Positions 46,150-60,683 are shown, numbered from the stretch's first letter. The stretch: DNA of 64,000 nucleotides from Pneumocystis sp. 'macacae' (GCA_018127085.1 CM030731.1:62001-126000); one strand, 5' to 3'. Made by a program: numbers and translations. The notes: a model not told the origin generated them from the letters alone.

Positions 46150-47743
46150 TTAAGGCATGCCTATTGGAGAAGGAATAAAGGTTCCACAAAATTTCCTCCA
46201 TCGACCATTCCCAAGAATTAAAGCAGAATCATCATTTTCTTGAATAGATTGATCAAAAATAGAATGTTGTAGAGACGATGTTTGAAGACGCTTTTTAAAT
46301 AAATCGATTTCATTCTCAATTTGTTCCAAAGGGCGTTTTATTGGCAGAGAGTTCGATCGAGAATTAAGATTAATACGCAAAGAAATAAGGGACTTGTAAG
46401 ATTTCAAAAGATTTTCATCAGACAACACAATATCTTGTAGTAATTGAGCAGTACTATACAAGTAAGTATTTTTTTAAAAATGCAAGGAAATTAATACTAG
46501 CAATCTGTTTGTTGTATACAGACCTGAATGACTTTATGTACTGATAATTCTGGAAAAAAAGGCTTTGTGAAATCATTACTTAGACGTTTCTGATTTAAAA
46601 TAGTTTGAAGCCACAATAATAAAATGTCAAACAAAACCATATCATTATCTTTTTTTTTTGTTTTTTTTAATGTTGAAAGAGAAAAAATTGGTAAAGGATC
46701 TATGACATAACCTAATTATATTATTTCTTAAAGAAAAGTGTATAAAAACATACTATTTTTTCTGTTAGTAGAACCTAATTTTAAAATAATTTCTGAAAAA
46801 AAATATTGCACTAAATTAGACATAGAAGAAGACACTTTCCTAATAAATGGTAGCCAAGTTGCATATGTCTTATTAAAAAAATTCTCTTTACTATTTATAA
46901 TTATATACTGCCAAATAAAATTCATGAAGCAAAAATAACCTCATATCTTTAGGTAGTGCCGTAATTCTTCTTAAAAGCTGATTTGTTATTATTTTAATTC
47001 CATCAAAACAACTACATAAAACAATACATTCTTTGATCATTATAGACATTTTCTTATTATCAAAATCTTTATCTTTTTCTTCCAACGAGTTATTAAAATT
47101 CTTTTCTTGAAATATTTCCCAATTTCTAAGAATTTCTTCAATCCTCGTTTCTTTTGTTTTTTCACTAAAATCTATTGTATTTCCGGAAGTTTTAGACCAA
47201 TATTTATCTAGCAGCCATTCTAATGCACGAATTGCCATGGAACGCAATAGTGTTAAAGACGGAAGCTGTTCATGTGTAGCCGCATGACGCACTTCAACAA
47301 AAGATAAAGGAAGATCAATATTTCGTGCAAGAGTTTGCATAGTTATAGCATATTGGCCTTGTTGTTCAGGATCCAAAAACCCGTTAACAAATCTGAATCC
47401 CAATAAATAAATAAAATAAAAGCCACAAATTTAAAGACCTTGTAAGAGCCATTGCATAAGATAAACGCAATCCAAGAGGATTACATATACCACGCTCTTC
47501 TTCAACCAAAACGCACACTAAATTCGCCGTTGCTTCAATTGCATGAGGAACTCTGCCACGCACTTGCCATGCACTAACCTATAGTTATTTAATATTCATT
47601 ATTTAATTCATAATAAATAATCAAACTCTTGAAAGCCCTTTAATCATTGATTCTTGAGTTTTAGATGGACCAAAAAACCAATCACGAACTTCGTTGAACT
47701 CCAAACATGATCTCCAAGGAACAATATAAACAAAATTATTCAT
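46150..47743 (-). CDS. LAS1: Las1 pre-rRNA ITS2 endonuclease
   Basis: HEPN-family nuclease that cuts the C2 site in ITS2 with the Grc3 kinase. From 47743: MNNFVYIVPWRSCLEFNEVR with DWFFG, ISAWQVRG-like VSAWQVRGRVPHAIEATANL, LRLSYAMALTRFVNGFLDPE and IDLPLSFVEVRHAATHEQLP. RHAATH supplies the Arg and His of the HEPN catalytic motif. The C-terminal exon ends NGRWRKFCGTFIPSPIGMP, resembling the conserved Trp-Pro-Ile-Gly end that contacts Grc3. Six or so introns. Divergent from the NAD kinase gene with about 190 bp between starts. Confidence 0.93.
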
Positions 47744-47930
47744 AATTGCCTTATCATAAATATTTTATACGTTTTTAATATGTTATAAAGATTATTGATT
47801 TTTTTGATATTACGAATGAAAGCATACCATAAAAAATGATTTACAAAATCATTTATAAAATAATAAAAAATTGGATTTTTGGAGAATTTATGAACGAATA
47901 TTAATAAATACCTGGTAGAAAGGAAATACA

Positions 47931-49898
47931 ATGAATGATGATCAAGAACAAAAAAAAAGTGATTACATAGAACGTTCTACAATAATAATTAAAAATAATG
48001 GGAATTTTGAAGAAATTTTAATAAAGGATAATGATAAAAATCAAACAAAAAAAAATAACAATTTAATAAAACGAAGTCATTCTTTTAACGGGAAATCTAT
48101 AGAAGCAATAAAATCATGTAAACATAAAGATACATCGTGTCTTCTTCACTATCTTGAAAAACAAAAACTCCAAAATAACAGTTATTCAAGATGTCATTTA
48201 ATGGAGATATCTTTGAAAAAACAAGTTAGGGACTGTAAAGCAGTATTACCAAAAATCGCTAATAACAAAATGCTTTCTGATATGATATTTAATATGAAAA
48301 AAATTTCAGTAAGTTTTTTTAAATAAAATGGTGTTGTATTTTAATTCTTTAAAAGAAAAACTTGGGTATTAAATATTTCTTTTTCTACTAATAAATTTTT
48401 ATTTTATAACAGGCGATACACGAATTATGCTTGAAATAAAAAATATTCTTATTATCACTAAAACTCATGACAAATCTCTTATTTTATTAACTCGCAAGTT
48501 AGTAATTTGGCTTTTATCTTATCAATCTAATTTCGAAAAAAAATATTCAATGTATAATAAATTATATAATTAATAAATACGATTTAACATTCTTATATAG
48601 TTATGTTGATTCTACTTTTAAAGGTTATGATGATTTTGATTCAGAGAGTATTTTAAATTTAAATTTATCCTTTAAAAATCATTTGAAATATTGGACTTTT
48701 GAACTATGTAGAAAACATGGATCATTATTTGATTTTATAATTACAGTAAATGAAGAATCAATAATTTCAAGATTATATTAATTCTTTTAGCTTGGCGGCG
48801 ATGGAACTGTACTATTTAGTAGCTGGCTGTTTCAAAAAATAGTCCCCCCTGTTCTTTCTTTTTCTCTTGGTTCATTAGGATTTTTAGCGTAAATACAAAA
48901 ACAAGCTTTATGAAGCAATAATATTTAAAGGATGTTTGATTTTTCCACGTTCGATAATACATTGGATAATATATTTAATCATGGAGTTATTGTTAGTTTA
49001 CGAATGAGATTTAAATGTACAATAATGCGTGTTAAAGTCAATAATAGTGATCAATCTATTAATCAAACAAAGAACTTAGATCAGTCTATATTAGAGGATA
49101 AAAAAAAGGGGATTAGTGTAACTCATAAACCTAAAGAATCATTTTTAATACTAAATGATCTCGTTGTGGTAAAACATTTATTTATTTCGCAATTATATTT
49201 TACAGTTTTAGGATCGAGGTCCAAATGCGTTTTTAAGCTCATTAGAGCTTTATGGTATTTCGTTTAGTCATTTTAATACATATATATCTAACAATATAGG
49301 TGATTACAAACATCTTACTTCTGTACAGGCAGACGGGATTTGTATTTCTACACCTACAGGTTCTACTGCATATTCAGTAAGTTATTATAACAAACCAGAA
49401 GGAATTTAACTTAAAAAAGCTTTCTGCTGGGGGATCTCTTTGTCACCCAGATATACCCGCAATACTTATAAGCCCAATATGTAATACATTAATTTTTTAT
49501 GATACATATATCTAATTTTAAATAGGCCCACATACATTATCATTTAGGCCTTTACTAGTCCATGATTCCATGATTTTACATGTTGCAGTTCCATATAATG
49601 CTAGAAGTACAGCAGTAAATATTCAAAATATATTTATCATTAAAAAAATAATATTTTGTAGTGGGTTAGCTTTGATGGAAGAAATAGAGTAGAAATTAAG
49701 CGTTCGTTTCCTATTATATTTTTATGATGAATTAATTATATTTTGATTTTAGAAGGCGATTATGTAACTATTTCAGCATCAAGATTTCCTTTTCCAATTG
49801 TTCATCAATCAAAACAGAGCTCTGACTGGTTTACTGGTCTTGCTACTCGACTTGGATGGAATGAACGTTCTATGAAACCCAAACCTTTATCAAACTAA
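47931..49898 (+). CDS. NAD+ kinase
   Basis: Phosphorylates NAD to NADP using ATP. The long N-terminus is Asn/Lys-rich and unconserved. The catalytic part has LGGDGTVLFSSWLFQK (GGDGT motif), VLSFSLGSLGFL, LNDLVV joined across an intron to DRGPNAFLSSLELYG, QADGICISTPTGSTAYS and LSAGGSLCHPDIPAILISPI, then HTLSFRPLLVHDS. The end is WFTGLATRLGWNERSMKPKP. Nine or ten exons. No mitochondrial presequence is evident, so it is more Utr1-like than Pos5-like, but this is inference. Confidence 0.94.
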
Positions 49899-50023
49899 TT
49901 ATTTATGAATTATCTTAAATCGTCTCTTAAGATAAATGAAAAATTATTTTACCTATCGTATATTTATTAAATATTTTTATCATTAATCATTATTTAATAT
50001 CTTTTGTTTATATTTCGTTTTTT

Positions 50024-51214
50024 ATGAAATATCTTTTAAGTTTTTATAAAAAATCTGTACTAGTATTTCCAACTCATAAACTCATTAATTTTCGATTACA
50101 TAAGCGAAATATGAAGATTATTCCACTTGAAATTCTGAAAACCGATAATTATAGTTATATTATTATATGTGATAATACACAGGGTAAATATTAGCTTTGA
50201 GGAAAAAAATATATGACATGTATAAGAAGCAGCAATTGTGGATCCAGCTGAACCAGAAGTGTATAATATTTTTAAAATTTTAATTTTATTTAAATAACAT
50301 TTTCAGAATAATTCCATATTTAGAAAAGCTTAAAAAAGATGGAAAAATTCACCTTTCATCTATTATAACAACGCATCATCATTAGTTACTTCTTAGAGAA
50401 ATATATATATATCTTCTAACTTTATTAGTGATCATGCAGGCGGAAATAAAAAAATGGTAGTTAATTTATATACAAGAATATGTTAAAAAATTAAATATAG
50501 ATTAAAAAATACAAAGATATAAAGGTCTATGGTGGGTGCAATGCAGAAGGTGTTAATTATTTTCTTAAAGATGGAGAAATGTTTAAGATTGGAGAAGTTA
50601 TGGTTAAAAGTCTTCATACACCTTGTCATACAGTATAAGAACATATTATAAAAGTAAAACTTACAATCATAGAGAGACTCTATATGTTACTTTGTAGAAG
50701 ATAGAGGAGAGAGAGCTGTATTTACTGGTGACACTCTTTTCAATGGAGGTTGTGGTAAGTTTTTTGAAGGTATATTGAAAAAACACTTGTTTTTATGCTT
50801 ATAATTAGGGAATGCAGAAGAAATGCACCGAAATTTAAACAAAGTTCTTTCATCTCTTCCTGGAGATACAAAAATTTATGTAAGTTTTAATTTTTTGAAA
50901 TTTAAATTTATGTTTTGAAAAAGCCCGGTCATGAATATACAAAATCTAACATAAAATTTGCAAAAAGTATATTTAATTCAGATAAATTATCTGAAGTTTC
51001 AAAATTTGTAGACAATAATAAAATTACGTGTGGGATGTTTACTATTGACGATGAAAAAACTTATAATCCTTTTATGATGGTTGATGTATGTTAATGTGTT
51101 TTATATTTGCATTTTATTGACCCATAGTCAATTGAAATTCAAAAAGCTACAGGGGAGTCAGATTCTATCAAAGTTATGGCAAAATTAAGAGAATTGAAAA
51201 ACAGATTTCAATAA
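50024..51214 (+). CDS. GLO2: Hydroxyacylglutathione hydrolase (glyoxalase II)
   Basis: Metallo-beta-lactamase-fold enzyme that hydrolyses S-D-lactoylglutathione in methylglyoxal detoxification. The metal motif THHH-x-DH is built across an intron: ITTHHH, then [52 protein letters not shown] and PGHEYTKSN follow the family. About nine exons. The first ATG gives a basic N-terminus without acidic residues ([20 protein letters not shown]) and an in-frame Met at 50111 begins [16 protein letters not shown], the usual cytosolic start, suggesting mitochondrial and cytosolic forms. Confidence 0.94.
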
Positions 51215-51463
51215 TTCATTTTTTAATCTTCTAATATACATATTAGATTAATATTTGAATTCTCTAGGCTTAATGTATTGAATTAAACATTAATATTAAT
51301 TTCATTCATTGGATAAAATTAATGAATTTAAACCCTATTAGACTTACATAATATTATATATTAATAAAAAGCAAACAAAAATAAACCCTAGGACTGAAAA
51401 AACATGTATGTTAAAAATAGGTTTATAAAAAAAATTAGAATCAATAAATTAGTTATAAATTCA

Positions 51464-52258
<795 letters not shown>

Positions 52259-53510
52259 AATAATCCCTTACAGTCTTTTTTATTAACACTATTCAAAGGC
52301 GTTTATACTCAGGTAATTTTGATTTCTAATAAAAATCTTTTTTTAAGAATAACCTGGAAATATCCGATTTAATATACAGTCGCTCCGTTTATCATTACAA
52401 CCCAGTTCGTTTAAAATATATATTATAGCATAAAAAATTAAAAAATAAATTAAAAAAAATAGGAATATAACAAGAGTTTAGTTTGAACCAAAAGTATTTT
52501 TCTTAAAGAGATGTTTTTAATAATTGAAATTGTGTTGAAAAAATTAGAAATTCAATTTATTTTTTATAGAAATTTAGATAAAACAAAAAACTTAGTATTC
52601 TTACTTTCACTCAAACATATGTAAATTCATTTTTTTCTAAAAAACTATGTTAAATAATATATATTCAAAACGATTTATTATAAAAAATATGCTATATATA
52701 TTAAAAAATCTTTTTTTAACAATATATTAAATTATTAAAATATATGTATATATAATTTACATAAACATTTTGCTTAATTGTAGCATTTTTAGAGAAAAAT
52801 GAATAATTTGAAAAGAGTAATAATTTTTTTTAAATATGTTTTTTATAAATATTTTTGAAAAACTTAATCATGAAAAAAAAAAACTAAAAGTACTATCATA
52901 TATGAAATATTTATAAAATACCATATACATAAATCTAAATAAAAGATTTAAAAATAATAAAGTTTATAAAATAATTGCAAAACAAAAATAAATAAATATT
53001 AAGGATAGAATTTCATATTAATTTTACAAAATAAAAAACAATCTAATTTAAAACAAAACATAAATAAATATTAATTAAAAGATCTAAAAAAGAATTACAA
53101 TTTATTTATAAATAAATTAATAAATGGTATATATATTTTTATTAATCGTATATACAAAACTATTTTACAAAACTTACAATTTATTAAAACAATATAACAA
53201 ATAAAACAAAGAAAAAAGGATTACAAAGAATGAAAAATATAAAACAACATATTATATTTATGATGAGTAATATAAAAATGTTTTTTTTTTTTTTTAAAAT
53301 ATTTTAAATATTTTTTTTTGAATATAGTAACATTAATTTTTTTAAAAAAATTTCAACAATAAAATTATCACGAACTATACCAAATCAATACATATAAATA
53401 GAAGATTATAAAGATGTATTAAAATTACTATTTTCATAAAAAATTAACGATACGTATTCTAGCAAAAAAATTAGAAATTTAAAAATATTAAAAAAATAAT
53501 ATTAGAGATT
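52259..53510. other. Very AT-rich divergent intergenic region
   Basis: About 1.25 kb with long poly-A and poly-T runs (for example 14 or more T near 53281-53296) between divergent YPT7 and CIA2. No gene seen. Confidence 0.6.
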
Positions 53511-54112
53511 ATGAACAAGACAGTTCTTTTAAATGAAAATCCAGTTATTTATGAAAAAAACGAAAAATCTTTAAAAGAATGGGTTAATTTTTTCGATGAA
53601 ATAAAAGACACTAAAAAAAAAAACTTTCAAATAGAAGTTATAGATAAACAAGAAATATACGGTATATCTTTTTATAAAAAAATTATAGTATTTTACATAC
53701 TTTATCAGACCTTTTAGCAAATATTACGGATCCAGAGCATCCTTTAACGCTTGAGCAGCTTGCAGTAGTTAATTTAGATGATATACACTTGCAGAATGAT
53801 GAAACGGATAAGATAGTATATTTAACAGTAGAAATAACACCAACCATTCCTCATTGCTCAATGGCCACACTTATTGGTTTATGTGTTCGTGTTCGTCTTG
53901 AACGTTGTTTACCTCCAAGGTTTCGTATCAATGTAAAAATTAAAAAAAATACGCATCAGAGTGAAAAACAAGTAAACAAGCAGCTAAGAGATAAAGAACG
54001 TGTCGCTGCAGCTTTAGGCATGTTTTTATAAATTTCAAATAATTTCTAATTATATACAGAAAACCAGCAACTAGCAAATGTTATTCATGGAATGATGGCT
54101 TCATGTGTTTAA
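53511..54112 (+). CDS. CIA2: Cytosolic iron-sulfur assembly factor Cia2 (MIP18 family)
   Basis: Targeting factor that hands Fe-S clusters to nuclear and cytosolic proteins. Exon 1 includes NENPVIYEK and QEIY. Exon 2 gives DPEHPLTLEQLAVVNLDDI, TPTIPHCSMATLIGLCVRVR with the reactive Cys, LPPRFRINV and NKQLRDKERVAAAL. The last exon must give ENQQLANVIHGMMASCV to match the conserved AALEN ending; this requires an intron 54018-54059 that begins with GC (TTTAG|GCATGT). The GT two bases further on leaves the conserved frame. Stop at 54110-54112. Confidence 0.9.
54018..54059 (+). other. Probable GC-AG intron in CIA2
   Basis: Donor TTTAG|GCATGT, acceptor ATATACAG, 42 nt, phase 1. It joins AAL-G to AA to form the Glu of the conserved ALEN. 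Use of the neighbouring GT gives an unrelated C-terminus. Confidence 0.7.
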
Positions 54113-55353
54113 AAATACAAAATCATTTTCGTATACATATGAAATAGAAAGCATAGTTCAGTTTTATTCGTAATTATTAATTATATCTTTAAGATATTAT
54201 ATAAAATATTTATAGATCAAAAAAATATTAAAAAAAAACAAGAACACATAATTATTTAAAAGTTAAATCCTTCATATTTTTACAAATATAGTACTTTATT
54301 GAGAATCATAATTATATTAATTTTATATTATCATTTAGAGAATGTTATTTTTTATTATCAAAATATTACTATGAAAGGAATATATATCTAAAAATAAGTA
54401 AAATATGATTACTAAAATATAATATTTTCTACATTAAGCATACATTTAAAGCGTTTTATAGTTATGGATTAAAGTTTTTTCAACTATATTTTTCGCATTT
54501 TTATAATTCAAAAATTTAAAACTTTGAAAATTAAAACAATATAAATACAAATAGAAAATCTTATTGTAATGCATTATCAAGTTAATCATTTGAAAATAAG
54601 TAGCAAAAAATTATGCTCGGATCATTTGCATTTTTAACATTAATATTATTTATGGAGATTAGATTCTTGAATATTAACAAAATTATGTAATCAGAGCAAG
54701 TATTCATCTTAAAATAATATTATTTATTTATTTTAGTTATTTAATAAGTTTTGTTGAAGAAAACTGCTATATGAGGAAAATAAAATTTGTCAAACTAAAA
54801 ATTAATGTCATATTTTATAAAAATTTTTATAAAAAACTTAACATAAAATATATATGTAAGAGGAATAGAAAATATTTTTTCTTACATTAGATTTTTATAA
54901 AATTGAATAAGCATTATAAAAATGTATCTAGAAAAAAAACAAGTTTCATATATACAAAATATTTAGAAGCCATACTATTTATCTTTTAAGTCTATACAAA
55001 AACATTACCATTAGGGACTTGTAGAAATATGTAATAATATTAGTCTGCTTGAAGACTATTCTAACTTTTTATTTTTTAATATATTTCATATATTAATTAA
55101 ATCTTTTCCCTAAAGTGTAGAATACATATTTTTGTATTTTTAATAAAATTTCATAGAAAATGGCTGTTATTTTTTGTTTTTATTTATAAAGAGTAAATTT
55201 AAATATAAAATTTTATCTTCTGATCATTTATTTATATATTTTTATATTTTCATTTAATCTCTAATTCAACTACGTGTAACATTTAGAAAAATGAGTCTTT
55301 GCAAAAATGCTATTTAATTTATTTTTATTTGAATATGCTAAAAAGTGTATATT
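54113..55353. other. Very AT-rich intergenic region
   Basis: About 1.2 kb between same-strand genes. A/T runs only, with no convincing gene or repeat. Confidence 0.6.
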
Positions 55354-58300
55354 ATGAGAGAAGATCAGACATTTAAACCACTTAAACCAGGAACTATTCA
55401 TGATTTACCACAATGTGAATTAAACTATGTATATGTTACACAACAAATCCTCCCAAGATTAAAAAAAGGAAATGAGGATCCTCCAGAAGATATATTTGAT
55501 GTTATGGAACGCGGCCCTTTTGTTATAACAGGCTTTATTCATATAAATGAAGAAACACAGAGTATTTTATGAAATTTTAAATATAGGAAAAATTGATGAT
55601 AATTTAGTACGTTTTGCGCGCACTTCGCGAAGAAGAGTCTTTATTAAACTTAGAAATATCTATCTTTACAAGATTGAACAACTTCCTACTAATTCGTTGT
55701 TAATTTGGATTGTTGGACAACGTGCATTATACGCCATTCGGAATGTTAGTGATGAATACAAAGAAACATTTGATATAGTTATGGAAAAAGCAAAACTTTA
55801 TCGTACAAATTATATTGAATGATTTTATCTAATTTGAATAGTATACTTAAGATCTATTCGAAAAAATGAAACAGAAGACTGTGTATTTACATTTCTTGAA
55901 TATTTAGAACAAGTAAATTTAAGTTTTGTTTTTTTTTTTCGTTAATATTCTCTATAGATTTCATATGTATTAGATGAGAAAGAATTAATTGTTAAAAATA
56001 AAATGATTAAATATTCAAAATTTTTATTTTTTATGATGTTAGACGATATTTTATTAGACTGGCAAAAATCACTCTTCTTTAAAGATCTTAAGCAATTATG
56101 CAACGTAAGTTATCATACATTCTTTTTTCTGTTTTAGCTAAATTTAAAGGATTCATTTAAAATTGCAGAATTAAATAAAAAAAAAGTAGAAACTTTACGT
56201 AACGAGGCTATTAGTACATTAAAACTCACCAATGACTTTATGGATAGCAGGTGTATTTTAAAACAATTTATTTTTTAATCGAACACATTAATATATCTTA
56301 GCATAATAAATAATAAGCAAAAACTAGACAATTCTTTTAAATTACAGGATAATTTTTTCAATATTGAATTCTCATTTAAAAAATCACAAAATACAATATT
56401 AACATATCCATTTCCTCGTGCGAATGCAGAAGGAAGGAAATTATATAACGACTTAAAAAAAGCTTTAATGTATATTCCTTTTAAACCTGAAGATCTTGAC
56501 ATTGAAACAGCTGCTATTTTTCTCGGGAATGACTTAAATTCAGTAGATGATATAAGAGAAAAAATAAAAAATCATGCAGAAGGTTTAATTGATTTTATTA
56601 AAATATCTAAAAAATGGGAAAAGAGTATTTTATTTAAACAACTTGTCGACATAAGTAAAGTATACACATAAGCATATCTGTTATAAATAAATAACGAAAA
56701 GTTCTTACAGGGAATTGATATTTGTTTTAAAGAAATAGATTCTATGTTTTTTAAAAATGAAGATTCTCAGAAACTTTATGATAAAAACAAGATATATCAT
56801 AATATAAAACAAATAAAAAATATACCTAAAAAAGAAACTATACCTGATTTGATAAGTAGTTCCTCAATAGAATCAAACATAAATGATAACATAACTCTTA
56901 AAACAAATTTGACATCTAAAAAAGAATTTCTATATAAAATTACTGGTATATTAAAAAAATATTTATTATATTTAATTAATATTAGATCAACTTATCTCCG
57001 AACTTATTGACTCACAAAAATACGCTAAAAAATATAACTTAAAAATATTTATAGATAATGTAAATATTAATAATTATTTTTATTTAATTATTAACATATT
57101 TAAGATAACCAAGAATTTTAAAATTTCATATAGAGCTACATTAAGATTTATTCTTCAAAATATTGAATATTTTATCAATTTAACTATACAAAAACATACC
57201 GAAATATATAAGGATTTAGAAAACATGTTAACAGTATAAAATTATCAGTTATCAATTATATCTAACTATTTAAAGTTTAAACTAAATTTCTTAAAAAATC
57301 CTAAATCAAAATTATTTATGAATAAACAATTTAAAGCTTCAAAATACAACATATTGAAATCAAATATTTTAAATTCTATAGAAGATTTATATATTAGAAA
57401 TAAGAAAAAAGTAAACAAAAAAAGATATATTGAAAATGACATATATGAGTCTCAAGATTATAAAACTTCAAATTTTGAAACAATTACCAAAAACAAGAAC
57501 TTAGACTCATTAAATCTAATCTATAAACCATCTAATATTGGATTGAATTTACAAAAAACTAACATAACAAATTTTAAAAAAGATACAAAATATTTAGAAG
57601 AGACAATATCTCATGATTCTTATAAATTGTTAGTCAATACAAATTCTACTTCTGATAATAAGCATGTTAAATTAAGTGAAAATTCTATAAGAAAACAAGC
57701 AGATTTTTCAAATGATAAAAAAGAAATATATAATAATACTCTTAGACAAGATATAACGAATGAGTTTTTATCTAATACCAATTTAAAACATGAATTGTAA
57801 GTATCTATTTATTCGAAATAATGGTAAATAAACATATTGGTAGATCATGTCAAGATACTACAAATAAACCTAACCATAAAACAATGTCAGAAAACTTAAG
57901 TGTACTAATTAATAGATCTCCTATTCCAAAAAAAGAAAATATAACACATTCTGATTTTAATAAAAGTAATCAAGGAAAAAAATATCTTAACACTAAAATT
58001 GAAACGGATTTAAAACTATTTAAATCAGATAATGTTATCACATCAAGTGATTTTTCATTTAATAAGTTTACAAAAATGTTACTTGAATCCAGTTTAATTA
58101 AACCTGGACGAGGTAAACCAATGTTGCAAATTATACCACTTCCTCCAACTCAACCTGCTCAAAATTCAAAATTATGGTTTTGTCCTGTTAAAAATTGTAA
58201 CTATTTCTCTGAAACATTCATTTCAAACAGGATTTTTAAAACAATTATTAAACATTTAAAATACCATAGAAGTATCCTTCCTTCAGAAAATAAATATGAA

Positions 58301-58414
58301 AATTCAGAATATCAACTAAAAAATAAAATGGTTCGTGATTTTGTTGACAAACTCGAAACTATTACTACATTATGGGATTCACAATTAAATGAAACAATCA
58401 TAGATCCCAAATGA
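55354..58414 (+). CDS. RFTS-domain protein with C-terminal zinc finger (Raf2-like)
   Basis: The N-terminal part resembles the replication-foci targeting domain: FKPLKPGTIHDLPQCELNYV, GPFVITGFIHI, RRVFIKLRNIYLYKIEQLP and IWIVGQRALYAIRNVSDEYK. The last follows the DNMT1 RFTS pattern ending in PSEEYxPxF. In fission yeast, Raf2 combines an RFTS domain and a zinc finger in the CLRC H3K9 methylation complex. Here a long Asn/Lys-rich middle, split by many introns, leads to LWFCPVKNCNYFSETFIS with IIKHLKYH, a C-x4-C...H-x3-4-H finger. A frame change near 55562 needs either a 25-nt intron or a 55-nt GC-AG intron. The span as a single gene and the Raf2 link are inferences. Confidence 0.55.
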
Positions 58415-58490
58415 GTTGTATATTTACAAAATCAAAGATAAGCTATCCAAAGCATGTTATTTATCTAAATATATTTTCTTAAAAAAAGAA

Positions 58491-58984
58491 TTAAAATACT
58501 CCTGCTCTTTTCATAACATTTTCAAATTCAATGATACCCACATATCCAGAGGAAGATGCCTCGTTAATCATTTCCATTAGTTCTTTATCTGATAGTTTTT
58601 CCCCTATATCATTAGCTACACGTCTGAGATCATCTAACGTTATTTTCCCCTTAAAATCTTTATCAAACAAAGAAAATGCCTTGAACATATATTATTATAA
58701 GTAAATCAAATAAATATTACTTTTATAATATCAAAATTTATATTTTTATGTTCTATTTTTGGTGCCATTATTTTTTCAAACAACGTATATTCAATCCATC
58801 CCGAATCCTTATAATCTAGAACTTTTTTCATCTCATTTAATTCTTTCTGATCAACCTCAACACCAAGCTCTTCTATAACAAAAATTAAATCTTCTGTTTT
58901 AATTTTTCCAGAATGATCTTTATCAAAAATATCGAACTTATCCTTTATTTCAAGTAATTTACCTACTCTATACTTTTTAAACAT
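58491..58984 (-). CDS. Centrin-like EF-hand protein (Cdc31-like)
   Basis: Two exons encode four EF-hand-like units. EF1 loop DKDHSGKIKTED and EF3 loop DKDFKGKITLDD look calcium-competent; EF2 (DYKDSGWIEYTL) and EF4 (ASSSGYVGIIEF) are degenerate. Centrins act at the spindle pole body and in other complexes. The splice joins FDIIK to AFSLFDKDF, the canonical linker. It ends MKRAGVF, like many centrins. Only the short N-terminus (MFKKYRVGKLLEIK) is unusual. About 150 residues. Confidence 0.82.
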
Positions 58985-60683
58985 TCTAACGCTTAATTAT
59001 AATAAATAAAATGTTTTAATCATTAAAACTTTTTTATATAAAAAAATAAATTTTATTAAAGATCAACGAAAGCAAAAACATTTTTTTTAGAAATAGTATA
59101 CATTTAACATTATATTTAGTCAACATTAAAAATTTTAAATTTTAATAATATTTAAAAAGATTTAAAATTAAGTTTAACTTTTTTTCTAGAAAGATAAAAT
59201 TATAATATTTAAAAACAATAATATATTACAAACTTAGAAAAATCATTTTAACTATATCATATACATAATTTCTTTTTTATAAAACTGCAAATTTAAAAAT
59301 ATTTTTTTATAAAAAAAAGTATATAATATTTACAAAAAAATGAATATTATTAAAAATAAACCTTCATATAATAATAATAATAATAATTATGACATATTTA
59401 AAAACCATATAATATAATCATCAATTTTTCTAATATAATAGTAACAGTAAAAAATTTAAAATATTTATTTTAAAACATAGACCGAATAACTATATAAATA
59501 ATCGTTAAACACAGCAAAGATGAATAAAAATAACATTTTTTATATATGAAAATTTTAATATATGATTTATAAAAACCTATTTAAACAAAAATTCACTTAA
59601 ATTAAAAATATATGCTCAATTATAAAATATTCAAACATTAGAAAATTATAATACTAAGACTATTATAAATTTAACAAAATTTCTCAATTAAAAGTGATCA
59701 ATATTATATATAGAATAAAACAAAAAATAAACGCTAGTTAATATTATTTTATCATTTTAATTCATATTCTATTATTATTTTAAAGAAAAATATTTAATAC
59801 ATAATTAGATTATAGCCCATATATAAAAAAAATATTTCATGAATATTAAAGACACTTGAAAAAGATTTAATATATCTATTAGTATTAAAATAATGATAAT
59901 ATTCTAATATAAATTTTTATTAAAAATAACATACCAATATTTACCTAGAACAATATAATTTTAAGTACAAAATAAAAGTAATAGTATTATATTTCTAGAA
60001 ACTAGCAAAAACAAATAACTTATGTGAAAAAATACATACATATGAAACATTATTTTTATATTTAAAATAAGAAATCAAAGCATAGTATGAGAATACATTT
60101 ATTATAATAACACAAAAGAATAATTTCAAACTTTTAGGTAACCAAAATTCACTACAATAATCATTCCAATATACAATAATTATACCTTTAATTAAATTTG
60201 TCAATATCGAATATAATATCATATCATATTTAACAAATATTCTATTCTTAATGAATTATTCACACCAGTCTATTAAATTAAAACAGATACTATACCTATT
60301 TTATCTTTATCAATAAAAAATATATTAATATTTTCTTTTAATATAGTTCTTAAAATATCAATGGATTATTATATATAAAAATAGTCTAAAAGTTACTATA
60401 TTTTTTCTAAATCCTTTAAAGATCAATTTATTTTTTTACTTCTAAGTAAGGTTTTTTTTATAAATTAACATTAATCTTGAAGATCTAGAAATAAAACAAT
60501 TTACTTAGTTTTCATCTATTTAATTAAACAACCTATAAAACTAAAATCATAGACATTTATAAGTAAAAATACTTAAAATATTAAAGATAGCAATAAGTAT
60601 AATGATATTATTTTGGTTTTTAAGGTTTTTACGATAATTAAATTCTATATATAAAAATAAGTATAATAAATTTTCCAATAAAA
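58985..60683. other. Longest AT-rich gap in the window
   Basis: About 1.7 kb between divergent centrin and GEP4 genes. It is dominated by A/T runs and a short ATA microsatellite near 59370. No gene, RNA or ordered repeat seen. Confidence 0.6.
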
